NCBI RefSeq assembly: GCF_002727185.1
Contig: NZ_NIZW01000001.1
Location: forward strand, 372,001-436,000
Reading direction: 5' to 3'
Length of the DNA: 64,000 bases
DNA from: Rhodopirellula bahusiensis
GTDB lineage: Bacteria > Planctomycetota > Planctomycetia > Pirellulales > Pirellulaceae
Shown: piece by piece, positions 1 to 7,215 of the stretch
How positions within the stretch are numbered: position 1 is the first letter of the stretch
How the letters are laid out: each line of letters begins with the position of its first letter
Notes under the pieces: model-generated
Databases searched by the model: none
What the model was told of the DNA's origin: nothing
The model's input: the letters and a program-made list of their open reading frames with translations, nothing else
Translations under genes and position numbers: made by a program

Positions 1-266
1 CAACCAGGGATCCAAACGTGGTCGGCATCAGCCAGCATTTGGCCGCACAAGATGACCACCATTGTCCCCAGCAATACGGGGACGCCCGGGATATCAGCGG
101 GGCCGGGCAACACCATGATCGCGCCCACGATCAGCAGCAACGACGCGAACGACTTTCGTCCAACAGCGTCCATGACCTGGCCGAATTTCACCTGTTCGTT
201 GTTCTCGGCGACTTCATCGATCTGATGGATGATCTGTTCAATGGGGGCGTTGTGATCGGTACTCAT
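1..266 (-). CDS. ExoD-family membrane protein (partial, N-terminal part)
   Basis: This gene runs off the left edge; only its first 88 or so codons are present. It starts at an ATG at 266 and reads MSTDHNAPIEQ, then a hydrophobic stretch (SLLLIVGAIMVLPGPADIPG and following) that includes the Pro/Gly-rich turn PGPADIPGVPVLLG. That turn between two hydrophobic segments is typical of the ExoD family of inner-membrane proteins, named for rhizobial exopolysaccharide synthesis, where the biochemical role is not settled. Its upstream neighbour, the CHAD gene, is on the same strand 125 bp away. The family call rests on remembered motif pattern and on an incomplete protein, so function stays open. Confidence 0.6.
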   Translation of the reverse strand, partial: MSTDHNAPIEQIIHQIDEVAENNEQVKFGQVMDAVGRKSFASLLLIVGAIMVLPGPADIPGVPVLLGTMVVILCGQMLADADHVWIPG

Positions 267-391
267 CTCCAATCCTTTGAAAGCAATTGAAATCGGTTGG
301 GCAATTCAGACAAACCGATATTAAGCAACTTTCGAACCAAGTCCGCGGCCGTTCTCCCGACACATCCGTGAACGAACGTTCGTTGGTCGAG

Positions 392-1312
392 TCAACGCGA
401 ATTTGAGTTGGAATCCTCTCGCCACAACGACCAATAGGCACCAATCCGATCGCTGAACGAATCTGTCGATTCCGCGAAAAACTTGCGTCCCAGCGTCAGC
501 GAAGAGCTCTGCAAGGTTTCCCGTCGATGATCGACCAGTTTGCCAAGCACACGCTGATGCTTCTTCGACACCTTGCCTTCTTTCTTTGATCGATCAAGCA
601 CGCTTTGTCGATACACCGCCAGGTCGTGATCATCACCCAGAAGTTCACCAAGGTCACTGGACCACCGCTCCATGGGGTGCAGCGCATCAGACCAGACGTT
701 GCGAAGCAAACGCAGATGGTACCCGTGGTACTTCACACGTTTCCGAAATTCGTGCAACGATTCTGTTGTCGGGTCCCGCATAACCTCCTGCAACATCTTC
801 TCCGCGCGTTTTCGCGTCTTGATCATTCCTTTCCGCACCGCGTCGTACTCCTTCTCATCCAACTTCCATTTCCCGACGCGACGCCTTGCATCTGAAAGCT
901 CTGATCGCACTTTGGCGAGTTCACGATCAATTTTTTGGTTGGGGATTTTCTGGACATTTCCCGCCAATCGAAGACGAGTGGATGCGAACGCGTTTCGGTC
1001 AATCTTCTTGTCAAACCGAGTCATCAGTCGGTCGTGACTGTCGACGGTCGTTTGGGCGTCACGGAGGTCCGAGATCCTCCTCGCCGCGTCTCGAATGGCT
1101 TTGTTTTCCTTTTGATAAGTCTTCCCGAGGGCGGGCCGAACCAGTCGCAACAGACCACGAAGTTTTTTGCATCTCTTCCGAACCTGATGAATGGCGTGGT
1201 TCCGATCTTTGGCCGCTTCGTCGATTTCACGAAGTGCCTTGTCGATTTGTTCCGTCGCGATTCGCCGTGTCGCGGCTTGAACAGATTCTTTTCGCTTGAT
1301 TCGGTAAGGCAT
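392..1312 (-). CDS. CHAD domain protein
   Basis: A 306-residue protein starting at an ATG at 1312. It is highly charged and helical, with histidines set in Arg/Lys-rich helices: HQVRKRCKKLRGLLRLVRP near residue 42, and later LHEFRKRVKYHGYHLRLLR and LGELLGDDHDLAVYR. These H-x-x-R-K-R-x-K-K-L-R signatures are the hallmark of the CHAD (conserved histidine alpha-helical) domain, which binds inorganic polyphosphate and often occurs with CYTH triphosphatase domains, fused or as a neighbour. There is no signal peptide, so it is cytoplasmic. A CYTH-like gene lies just upstream on the same strand across a 132-bp gap, which fits a CYTH/CHAD pairing in trans. The domain call is strong; the polyphosphate role is family knowledge. 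Confidence 0.85.
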   Translation of the reverse strand: MPYRIKRKESVQAATRRIATEQIDKALREIDEAAKDRNHAIHQVRKRCKKLRGLLRLVRPALGKTYQKENKAIRDAARRISDLRDAQTTVDSHDRLMTRFDKKIDRNAFASTRLRLAGNVQKIPNQKIDRELAKVRSELSDARRRVGKWKLDEKEYDAVRKGMIKTRKRAEKMLQEVMRDPTTESLHEFRKRVKYHGYHLRLLRNVWSDALHPMERWSSDLGELLGDDHDLAVYRQSVLDRSKKEGKVSKKHQRVLGKLVDHRRETLQSSSLTLGRKFFAESTDSFSDRIGAYWSLWREDSNSNSR

Positions 1313-1444
1313 GGTTCATCCGGCTTTCAGTATTCAATCGAGGTTTGGCTCGCGCGACCGTTTTCTTAAATTCTATTCCGAGTCGCAAACCGATTCCGTG
1401 TCGCAAAGTCGCAAATTCTATTACCAACATGGACATTTGACATT

Positions 1445-2056
1445 TCAGACCAACATCCTTGTTTGCAGCCACGATGGCCAGGATTGTTGCGGATTCCGAG
1501 TCATCACCTCGATCGGAGCGATCCCTGGTTGCCCCGAGTCACCTAGCCATCGGACCAAGTTCCCTGCGTTGAGCTTGGTTGGTGCTTCGATGCAATGCGT
1601 CCAATAGGTTCCGCCGAGAAGCTCAACCGTCGCGAATTCAATCTGTATCGAATCCTCGGTTTGATAGAGCAACCGTTCCTTGCGAACTGGCAACCAGTTC
1701 TCCGTGATCAACTGCCTGAGCTCAGCGTCCTCTTTCGCGGACGGATCCAAAGTTCTCAGGGTGTGTTTGACCCAGCGTTCGATCATCAACGATTGATCGT
1801 CAGCGATGGGATGGCAGTCGGTCGATTGCAAGATCTTTGACTCGATCGCAGGTGTCGCATCCACGTTCTCTTGTTGTCCTCGGCCGCGTTCTTCGGTCAC
1901 GCCTCGCAATTTGACGCTGGAGTTTCGGTCCGCAATCGGCGCGTACCAATCCGTGCGCACACTTCGCTCGGGCCGCCATGCAGACTCAGCGGCTTTGTCA
2001 AACCATTCAGGTCTTTCTTGAAAGAACCAACGCAGTTCGAGAGTCGCAACACTCAT
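1445..2056 (-). CDS. CYTH-like domain protein (uncharacterised)
   Basis: A 203-residue cytoplasmic protein. Its ATG at 2056 overlaps the acetate kinase stop codon by 4 nt (ATGA), so translation is coupled. I do not recognise a named family with certainty, but the order of motifs resembles CYTH domains: an N-terminal beta strand ending in LELRWFF, then RTDWY, VKLRG, IESKIL, then W-x-P-V-R-K-E-R-LLY, and a C-terminal QIEFATVELLGGTYWTHCIE. CYTH tunnels alternate K-x-R and E-x-K strands in this way to bind triphosphates and polyphosphate. The canonical N-terminal E-x-E-x-K is not intact (LELRW), so catalysis is doubtful. Together with the downstream CHAD gene it suggests polyphosphate binding. 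Confidence 0.6.
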   Translation of the reverse strand: MSVATLELRWFFQERPEWFDKAAESAWRPERSVRTDWYAPIADRNSSVKLRGVTEERGRGQQENVDATPAIESKILQSTDCHPIADDQSLMIERWVKHTLRTLDPSAKEDAELRQLITENWLPVRKERLLYQTEDSIQIEFATVELLGGTYWTHCIEAPTKLNAGNLVRWLGDSGQPGIAPIEVMTRNPQQSWPSWLQTRMLV

Positions 2057-3177
2057 CGCGTGACATCCGCAGGAGCTTGTGAAGCAACGACTTGCCGCGC
2101 CATTTGCAATTCTTCTTCCGCGGGCACAAATGCCACTGGCATGCGTGCGTCATCAGCCGAGAGAAGCGTCGGCTGCTGGAGCTCGTCGTCTCGGTCATTC
2201 CGATTCGCATCCAGCTTGATTCCAAAGCATTGCAAATCGCCAAGCAACCGACGGCGAAACTCGGCCGACTCTTTCACCAAAGCTCCTGACAGCAACAGCG
2301 CATCGCAACCACCCAAGACGGCAATCCCTGCCCCGATACATTCATGGACTCGAGCCGAATACATTTGCAGGGCCAGTTCAGCTCGTGAGTTGCCTGTTGC
2401 CGCGGCGGGCAACAAATCACGTGTGTCGTCGCTGATCCCGGATACGCCCAGCAGCCCGCTGTCTCGGTTGAGCATCTTATCCACTTCGTCGATCGAGCGA
2501 CCATCGCGAAGCAACGCCAGCACCAACGCGGGATCCAAACTGCCCGATCGCGAACTCATCATCAAACCGTCCAGTGGAGTCAGCCCCATCGTCGTCCAAA
2601 CGCTTTTGCCATCCAAGATCGCACATGCACTGGCACCACCGCCAAAGTGAAGTGACAAAACCTTCGATGACTCACGATCCCACGCGCCCCAAACCGACTC
2701 GTGTGCCAACCCGTGAAAACCGATTCGTCGATATCGCTCGCCGATGTCGTGCGGCAACGGATACCGCCAAACATGCTCCGGAAGTGTGCGATGAAACGCT
2801 GTGTCGAAAACCGCGTGCACCTTTAAACCCGTTTCACTGCGGATCGCCTTGGCAACGGCGATCGCGGTTGGTACATGCAACGGAGCCAGATGCCGGACCT
2901 CTTCGAGCGACTGCAGCACGTTCGCATCGATCTCCCGCGAACGTTGTTTCCAAAACGGGCCACCATGGACGAAACGAATCGCTACCGCGTCCAGCGAGTC
3001 GTTTCCGATTCGCCTGAACAGCTTGATTGCTTCTTCGGCGACCTTCTCTTTTCCCTTGATACGGTCGACCATTCCGCGCTCAAGATCCGGCGATGGCAAG
3101 TCAGATTCACATCGCTCCGTCTCCACCACTCGGTATCGCAGCGTTCCGCTTCCGGGATTCAAACAGAGCAATTTCAT
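2053..3177 (-). CDS. ackA: Acetate kinase (divergent)
   Basis: A 374-residue protein of the acetate/butyrate kinase (ASKHA) fold, which converts acetyl phosphate plus ADP to acetate plus ATP. The start chosen is the ATG at 3177: it overlaps the phosphoketolase stop codon by 4 nt and has an AAGGAG ribosome-binding site just upstream. Visible motifs are N-terminal NPGSGTLRY (family NAGSSSLK), RFVHGG, GFHGLAHES (family GFHGTSH), SLHFGGGASACAI, and TPLDGLMMSSRSG. Several positions differ from the E. coli consensus and the protein is somewhat short (the family is about 400 residues), so it is a divergent acetate kinase. Its position directly behind phosphoketolase makes acetyl phosphate the natural substrate. 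Confidence 0.88.
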   Translation of the reverse strand: MKLLCLNPGSGTLRYRVVETERCESDLPSPDLERGMVDRIKGKEKVAEEAIKLFRRIGNDSLDAVAIRFVHGGPFWKQRSREIDANVLQSLEEVRHLAPLHVPTAIAVAKAIRSETGLKVHAVFDTAFHRTLPEHVWRYPLPHDIGERYRRIGFHGLAHESVWGAWDRESSKVLSLHFGGGASACAILDGKSVWTTMGLTPLDGLMMSSRSGSLDPALVLALLRDGRSIDEVDKMLNRDSGLLGVSGISDDTRDLLPAAATGNSRAELALQMYSARVHECIGAGIAVLGGCDALLLSGALVKESAEFRRRLLGDLQCFGIKLDANRNDRDDELQQPTLLSADDARMPVAFVPAEEELQMARQVVASQAPADVTR

Positions 3178-5612
3178 ATTGGGTCTCCTTGCACGGCGTT
3201 GGCGAGCGGTTCGATTTCCCACTGCGTGAACGATGGCACGTCCTCGCCATTGTGTTGTGCGTGTCGAAGCATCTCCTCCCTCACGTCTTGGAAGTGAGTT
3301 CGCGTTTGGACGCATCGCTCACGCAATTCGGGACGCTCGATCGCACCGGCACAGAGGACTTGATCGACCAACGTGTAACGATCGATCCCGTTGGCGGCTA
3401 GCAAGCTGAATGGCGTCGTTGTCGTGCCTTCTTCGATGTAGCCATTGATGCGAAACCGCTCATGGCCTGGACGATTCCAAAGCAATTGTTTGATCGCCGA
3501 AGGGTAGCCGTGAAAGTTGAAGATGACCGGTGTGCCCGGTGGGAAGAAGTGATCGAACTGTTCGTTGTTCAGCCCATGCGGGTGAAACGACTGCTGCTCC
3601 AGAATCAATAAGTCGGTGATGTTCACCAATCGAATCCGCAAGTCTGGAATGGTTTGTCGCAACAGACGCGAGGCAACGACTGCTTCCGCGGTGGGATAGA
3701 CGCCGGCACACGCTAAAACGACATCAACGGTTTCGTCCGTTGGTGAACTGGCCCAATCCCAGATCGACAACCCGTTTCGACAATGCTCTTCGGCTTCCTC
3801 GGCGGACAACCATTGCGGCATCGGTTGCTTGGAGGCGATCACCAGATTGATCTTGCCCGTGCTTCGCATGCAATGATCGATCGTCGACAACAAACAATTG
3901 GCATCCGGCGGCAGGTAGACGCGGACGTTCTGGGCTTTTTTGTTGAGCAGCATGTTCAGAAAGCCCGGCATTTGATGGGAGTAGCCGTTGTGATCCTGTC
4001 GCCAACCTTCGCTGCTGAGCAGGTAGTTGAAGGAGCTCACTTGGTCTCGCCATTCGATCTCATCCGAACGCTTCAAGAATTTCGCGTACTGCCCCATCAT
4101 GCTATCGACGATCGAAACGAAAGCCTCGTAGCACGGAAAAATCGCGTGACGACCGGTCAGCAAGTATCCCTGCATGCAAGCTTGGCAGGTGTGTTCCGAC
4201 AGCATTTCAAAGACACTGCCTTGCATTCCGATGTTTGGATCGTCCGCTGGAGTGGGCCACACAAACTGTCGTTGGCTTGCATCCAACGTGGCTCCCAACC
4301 GGTTCGAATTCAACTCATCAGGGCAAAACAAACGAAACCGGCCTCGGTTGTTGTCGATAACGTCGCGAAGAAATTCTCCGGTGGTTTTCATGTCGCTCGC
4401 CGTTTCGCGGCCTCGATGGTTCCTATCGATGTCGAGTTCGTATTGCTTCCAATCGGGAATCGTCATCGGTTTGCGAATTGAACCTCCGTTCGCTTCGGGG
4501 ATCATCCCCAGACGCCGTGCACCTTTCGGCAACCAACGAATGATGGATGGCTTGGGCGATCCGTCTTCCTCAAACAAGGTCTCCGGTTGGTAGGAACGCA
4601 GCCAACGGTCCAGAGCGTCCAGGTGTTGCGGATCGTTTCGCGGATCTTCCACTGGAACTTGGTGAGACCGATGAGTCCCCTCGATTCGCTCGCCATCGAG
4701 TTCCTTCGTAACAGTCCAACCCTTCGGCGATCGGAGCAGAATCACCGGCCAACGAGGCCGAGGCTCTCCCTCGCCGTTTCGCCAACGACGCTGCAATTTT
4801 TGAATGCGATCGATCGCTTGATCGAACGCGTTTGCGACCTCACGATGATTGGCGACCGGGATCCTTTCATCCGCTGAATTCTCCGAGTCGTGGGCTTCAA
4901 TCAGGATCGGCTCGTACCCGTAGCCGTGAAAGAGATCTCGTAGCTCGTCATCGGACATCGCGCCGAAGATCGTACGGCTGGCGATCTTGTATTGATTCAA
5001 ATGAACGATCGGCAACACCGCACCATCGCGTTTCGGATTGAGGTACTTCGTCAAATGCCAAGCGGTGGCGGTCGGTCCTGTCTCCGCTTCACCATCGCCG
5101 ACAATGCAGGCCACCAATAAGTCAGGGTTGTCCATTGCCGCACCAAACGCGGTCGCCAACGCATAGCCCAACTCACCACCTTCGTGAATCGTCCCCGGCG
5201 TGGCTGGCGTCAGGTGACTTGGGAAACCGCCAGGCCAAGAAAAATCACGCACCAGATTTTTCGCTCCCTCTCCATCAAGCTTATATTCGCGATAGCGTTC
5301 ACCGAGCGAACCTTCCAAGAATAGATTGCTGAGCACGGCGGGAGCCCCATGCCCCGGTCCCGTGATCAGCAACGTTGGTTGGTCGTGGTTCACAATCAAC
5401 CGGTTCAAGTGCGCGGCGATGAGATTGATACCGGGACACGTCCCCCAGTGTCCTAGCAACCGAGGCTTGATGTGGTCCGGACGCAGCGGCTCTTGCAGCA
5501 AAGGATTCTCGCGCAGATAAATCTGCGCGGCGGACAGATAGTTGGTGGCCAACCAATACGAATTCAAATCAGCCAGGCTGGGTCGCTGGATCACGTGAGT
5601 GTTTCCTCTCAT
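3174..5612 (-). CDS. xfp: Xylulose-5-phosphate/fructose-6-phosphate phosphoketolase
   Basis: An 812-residue thiamine-diphosphate enzyme that cleaves xylulose 5-phosphate (and/or fructose 6-phosphate) with phosphate to acetyl phosphate and glyceraldehyde 3-phosphate (or erythrose 4-phosphate). Signatures are in the expected places: GHWGT at about 54-58, GPGHG at 85-89, EGGELGY at 144-150 and the cofactor motif GDGEAETGP at 172-180. The length matches the family. The frame extends upstream to a TTG at 5690, but the ATG at 5612 gives the usual N-terminus just before the conserved YW-x-A-NYLS-x-x-QIYL region. It is followed, with a 4-nt overlap, by acetate kinase, forming the phosphoketolase-acetate pathway. 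No signal peptide; cytoplasmic. Confidence 0.95.
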   Translation of the reverse strand: MRGNTHVIQRPSLADLNSYWLATNYLSAAQIYLRENPLLQEPLRPDHIKPRLLGHWGTCPGINLIAAHLNRLIVNHDQPTLLITGPGHGAPAVLSNLFLEGSLGERYREYKLDGEGAKNLVRDFSWPGGFPSHLTPATPGTIHEGGELGYALATAFGAAMDNPDLLVACIVGDGEAETGPTATAWHLTKYLNPKRDGAVLPIVHLNQYKIASRTIFGAMSDDELRDLFHGYGYEPILIEAHDSENSADERIPVANHREVANAFDQAIDRIQKLQRRWRNGEGEPRPRWPVILLRSPKGWTVTKELDGERIEGTHRSHQVPVEDPRNDPQHLDALDRWLRSYQPETLFEEDGSPKPSIIRWLPKGARRLGMIPEANGGSIRKPMTIPDWKQYELDIDRNHRGRETASDMKTTGEFLRDVIDNNRGRFRLFCPDELNSNRLGATLDASQRQFVWPTPADDPNIGMQGSVFEMLSEHTCQACMQGYLLTGRHAIFPCYEAFVSIVDSMMGQYAKFLKRSDEIEWRDQVSSFNYLLSSEGWRQDHNGYSHQMPGFLNMLLNKKAQNVRVYLPPDANCLLSTIDHCMRSTGKINLVIASKQPMPQWLSAEEAEEHCRNGLSIWDWASSPTDETVDVVLACAGVYPTAEAVVASRLLRQTIPDLRIRLVNITDLLILEQQSFHPHGLNNEQFDHFFPPGTPVIFNFHGYPSAIKQLLWNRPGHERFRINGYIEEGTTTTPFSLLAANGIDRYTLVDQVLCAGAIERPELRERCVQTRTHFQDVREEMLRHAQHNGEDVPSFTQWEIEPLANAVQGDPI

Positions 5613-5803
5613 CTTCGAGACAGCCGTGGAATGGATCTGGCCGATCGCGTTGCTATGGCTAACCAGCGGACCAGTTCCGTCGCCGCCCAAACCATTTCAA
5701 ACGTTCAAGCCTCCATCCAAGCACACCGCTTGGAGTTCGATGGACATCCACTCGGAGTGAATCAAATCGCATGCCGATGAGCTGATTTTTGACTTCCCTT
5801 GCG

Positions 5804-5839
5804 GGCGAAAAACGGAGCTGCAGGCGAAAAATGGAACTG
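5804..5839. repeat. Two 17-bp direct repeats, possible regulator-binding site
   Basis: GGCGAAAAACGGAGCTG (5804-5820) and GGCGAAAAATGGAACTG (5823-5839) match at 15 of 17 positions with a 19-bp period. They lie about 200 bp upstream of the xfp start and about 110 bp upstream of the small Cys-rich gene. The arrangement could be a regulator site, but it is only seen once here. Confidence 0.3.
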
Positions 5840-5894
5840 GCTCGAACCTGAACATCTGCTCGGCGCACAAATCGCTGTCATCGTCGAGTGAAAT

Positions 5895-5913
5895 CCGATC
5901 ACGCGATGATCGG
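5895..5913. promoter_or_regulatory. Operator-like inverted repeat
   Basis: CCGATCA - 5-nt spacer CGCGA - TGATCGG is a perfect 7-bp dyad, 31 bp upstream of the ATG of the small Cys-rich gene. It is in a place where a repressor or activator could bind; it could also be chance. Confidence 0.3.
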
Positions 5914-5944
5914 GATCGAAACCACTTCACAAAGGAGACCTCTC

Positions 5945-6112
5945 ATGTCTGTTTCAAAAGACTCACCTCAAGTCGGCGACATGTACCGATGCGTGAACTG
6001 CCAAATGGAGATTCATGTGACCAAAGGCTGCGACTGCGAGGGCTGCGAACCCGAATTTCGTTGTTGCGGCAAACCATTGGAAAAAGTCACCGAGCCACCG
6101 GCCAACAGTTGA
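5945..6112 (+). CDS. Small desulforedoxin-like Cys-rich protein
   Basis: A 55-residue protein. The ATG at 5945 has an AAAGGAG ribosome-binding site 7 nt upstream, which decides the start over longer upstream frames. The pattern G-D-M-Y-R-C16-x-x-C19 ... R-C40-C41-G-K-P-L-E-K-V resembles desulforedoxin and the N-terminal Fe(SCys)4 centre of desulfoferrodoxin (C-x-x-C ... C-C-G-x-x-M/L). An additional C29-D-C31-x-x-C34 cluster sits between the two pairs and is not part of the classic 36-residue domain, so it may bind a second metal or give a zinc-ribbon-like fold. No signal peptide. Electron transfer or metal binding is inferred from family resemblance only. Confidence 0.7.
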   Translation: MSVSKDSPQVGDMYRCVNCQMEIHVTKGCDCEGCEPEFRCCGKPLEKVTEPPANS

Positions 6113-6435
6113 GGTCGCCGCTCGAATGTTCACAGAAGCCGGTCGCAATCTGCAGCTGACAAAAAATCCAACGCAACGTCGCGAAGTCCCTCCTCAAAAG
6201 GTTTCGAAAACAACCACATCAGCCGTTTGGGCGTTAGTCCCGGTTGTCCACGAAAAATGCCAGAAACACCCAGGAGACTCGCTTTCCCGAATGAATCCCG
6301 CATGCTTGTCTCGCGTTCGCCCCTCAGTCTATGGACAAACGCAACCGCGGTAGTTTTAATCATTCGACACCGGCCTGTTCGACAACGCGTCTCAGGCGGG
6401 TTGTCTTTCCAATTCAGTCACATCAGAGAAACAAC
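6113..6435. other. Intergenic, no gene seen
   Basis: A stretch of 323 bp between the small Cys-rich gene and the DUF1080 gene. Short open frames on both strands lack ribosome-binding sites and family features. No strong hairpin or repeat was seen; it presumably holds the promoter of the DUF1080 gene. Confidence 0.4.
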
Positions 6436-7095
6436 ATGACGAACCTTGTTCATTCGCTCCGCTATCCGATGGGGCTCGCCCTCGCACTGTGCGTTTCATT
6501 TGCAGGCCTCAGTGTTTCAGGGGAAGACGACGCGAAAGGCGACGAGTCGGCCAAGTGGACAACTCTGTTCGACGGTGAAACGCTGGAAGGCTGGGAGAAA
6601 GTCGGACGAGACGACAGCAAATGGGAAGTTGTTGACGGCGTGATCAAAGGCACCGGTGGAGTGTCGATGTTGGTCAACACATCGGGACCGTACAAGAATT
6701 TCCGCTACCGCGCGGAAGTTAAAATCAACGACGGCGGCAACTCGGGCGTTTACTTTCGCACCACACGCAAACCCGGTTTCATGGACGGCTATGAAGCCCA
6801 AGTCGACAGCACCCATACCGATCCCATTCGCACCGGTTCGCTATACGGTTTCTGCCATGTGTACCCACAGTTGGTCAAACCAGACACCTGGTTCACCTAC
6901 GAGATCGAAGTCAAAGACGACAACTGGCGCGGACGCGACATGACTCGCATCAAGATCACCGTCGATGGCAACGAGTTGTACGAATACATGGACTTCGAAA
7001 AGACCTACGGCCCCGGCCACTTCGCATTCCAACAACACGACCCGGGCAGCATCGTGCACATCCGAAAATCGGAAGTCATGCCACTGGACGACTAG
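6436..7095 (+). CDS. Secreted DUF1080 (3-keto-disaccharide hydrolase-like) protein
   Basis: A 219-residue exported protein. The ATG at 6436 begins a clean signal peptide (hydrophobic core PMGLALALCVSFAGLSVSG). The mature part opens with WTTLFDGETLEGWE, followed by W-x-V-V-D-G-V-I-K-G, F-R-Y-R-A-E-V, N-S-G-V-Y-F-R and D-G-Y-E-A-Q-V-D, the standard order of motifs in DUF1080. This family has a concanavalin-like jelly-roll fold, and some members hydrolyse 3-keto-glycosides; it is heavily expanded in Planctomycetes. It is a stand-alone single-domain member. Convergent with the beta-helix gene, separated by a strong hairpin. Confidence 0.88.
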   Translation: MTNLVHSLRYPMGLALALCVSFAGLSVSGEDDAKGDESAKWTTLFDGETLEGWEKVGRDDSKWEVVDGVIKGTGGVSMLVNTSGPYKNFRYRAEVKINDGGNSGVYFRTTRKPGFMDGYEAQVDSTHTDPIRTGSLYGFCHVYPQLVKPDTWFTYEIEVKDDNWRGRDMTRIKITVDGNELYEYMDFEKTYGPGHFAFQQHDPGSIVHIRKSEVMPLDD

Positions 7096-7157
7096 TTCAT
7101 TCTTTGGACTACAAAAGAGCGCCGTCTTTCAAGGCAACCGCTCCAGCATCGTCTGAA

Positions 7158-7190
7158 TCCAACAGCGGCGATCACTCCGCCGCTGTTGGA
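7158..7190. terminator. 13-bp perfect hairpin between convergent genes
   Basis: The arm at 7158-7170 (TCCAACAGCGGCG) is exactly complementary to 7178-7190, with a 7-nt loop. It lies between the convergent DUF1080 and beta-helix genes. Neither strand has a U-tract after the stem, so it is not a canonical intrinsic terminator, but it could block transcription in both directions or protect 3' ends. Confidence 0.5.
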
Positions 7191-7215
7191 ACCATCGCTA
7201 GCGATCCAAATCGGA

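Larger units (their letters stand above)
5613..5944. other. Divergent intergenic region xfp / small Cys-rich protein
   Basis: This 332-bp stretch holds no convincing gene. It must carry the promoters for the leftward xfp operon and for the rightward small protein. Two near-identical 17-bp direct repeats, GGCGAAAAACGGAGCTG at 5804-5820 and GGCGAAAAATGGAACTG at 5823-5839, are spaced 19 bp apart, and an inverted repeat lies at 5895-5913. I could not pick a confident -10/-35 pair. Confidence 0.5.

Noticed and set aside
6130-6363. 77-codon frame on the minus strand
   Set aside because: No ribosome-binding site, no similarity and mixed composition; more likely chance.
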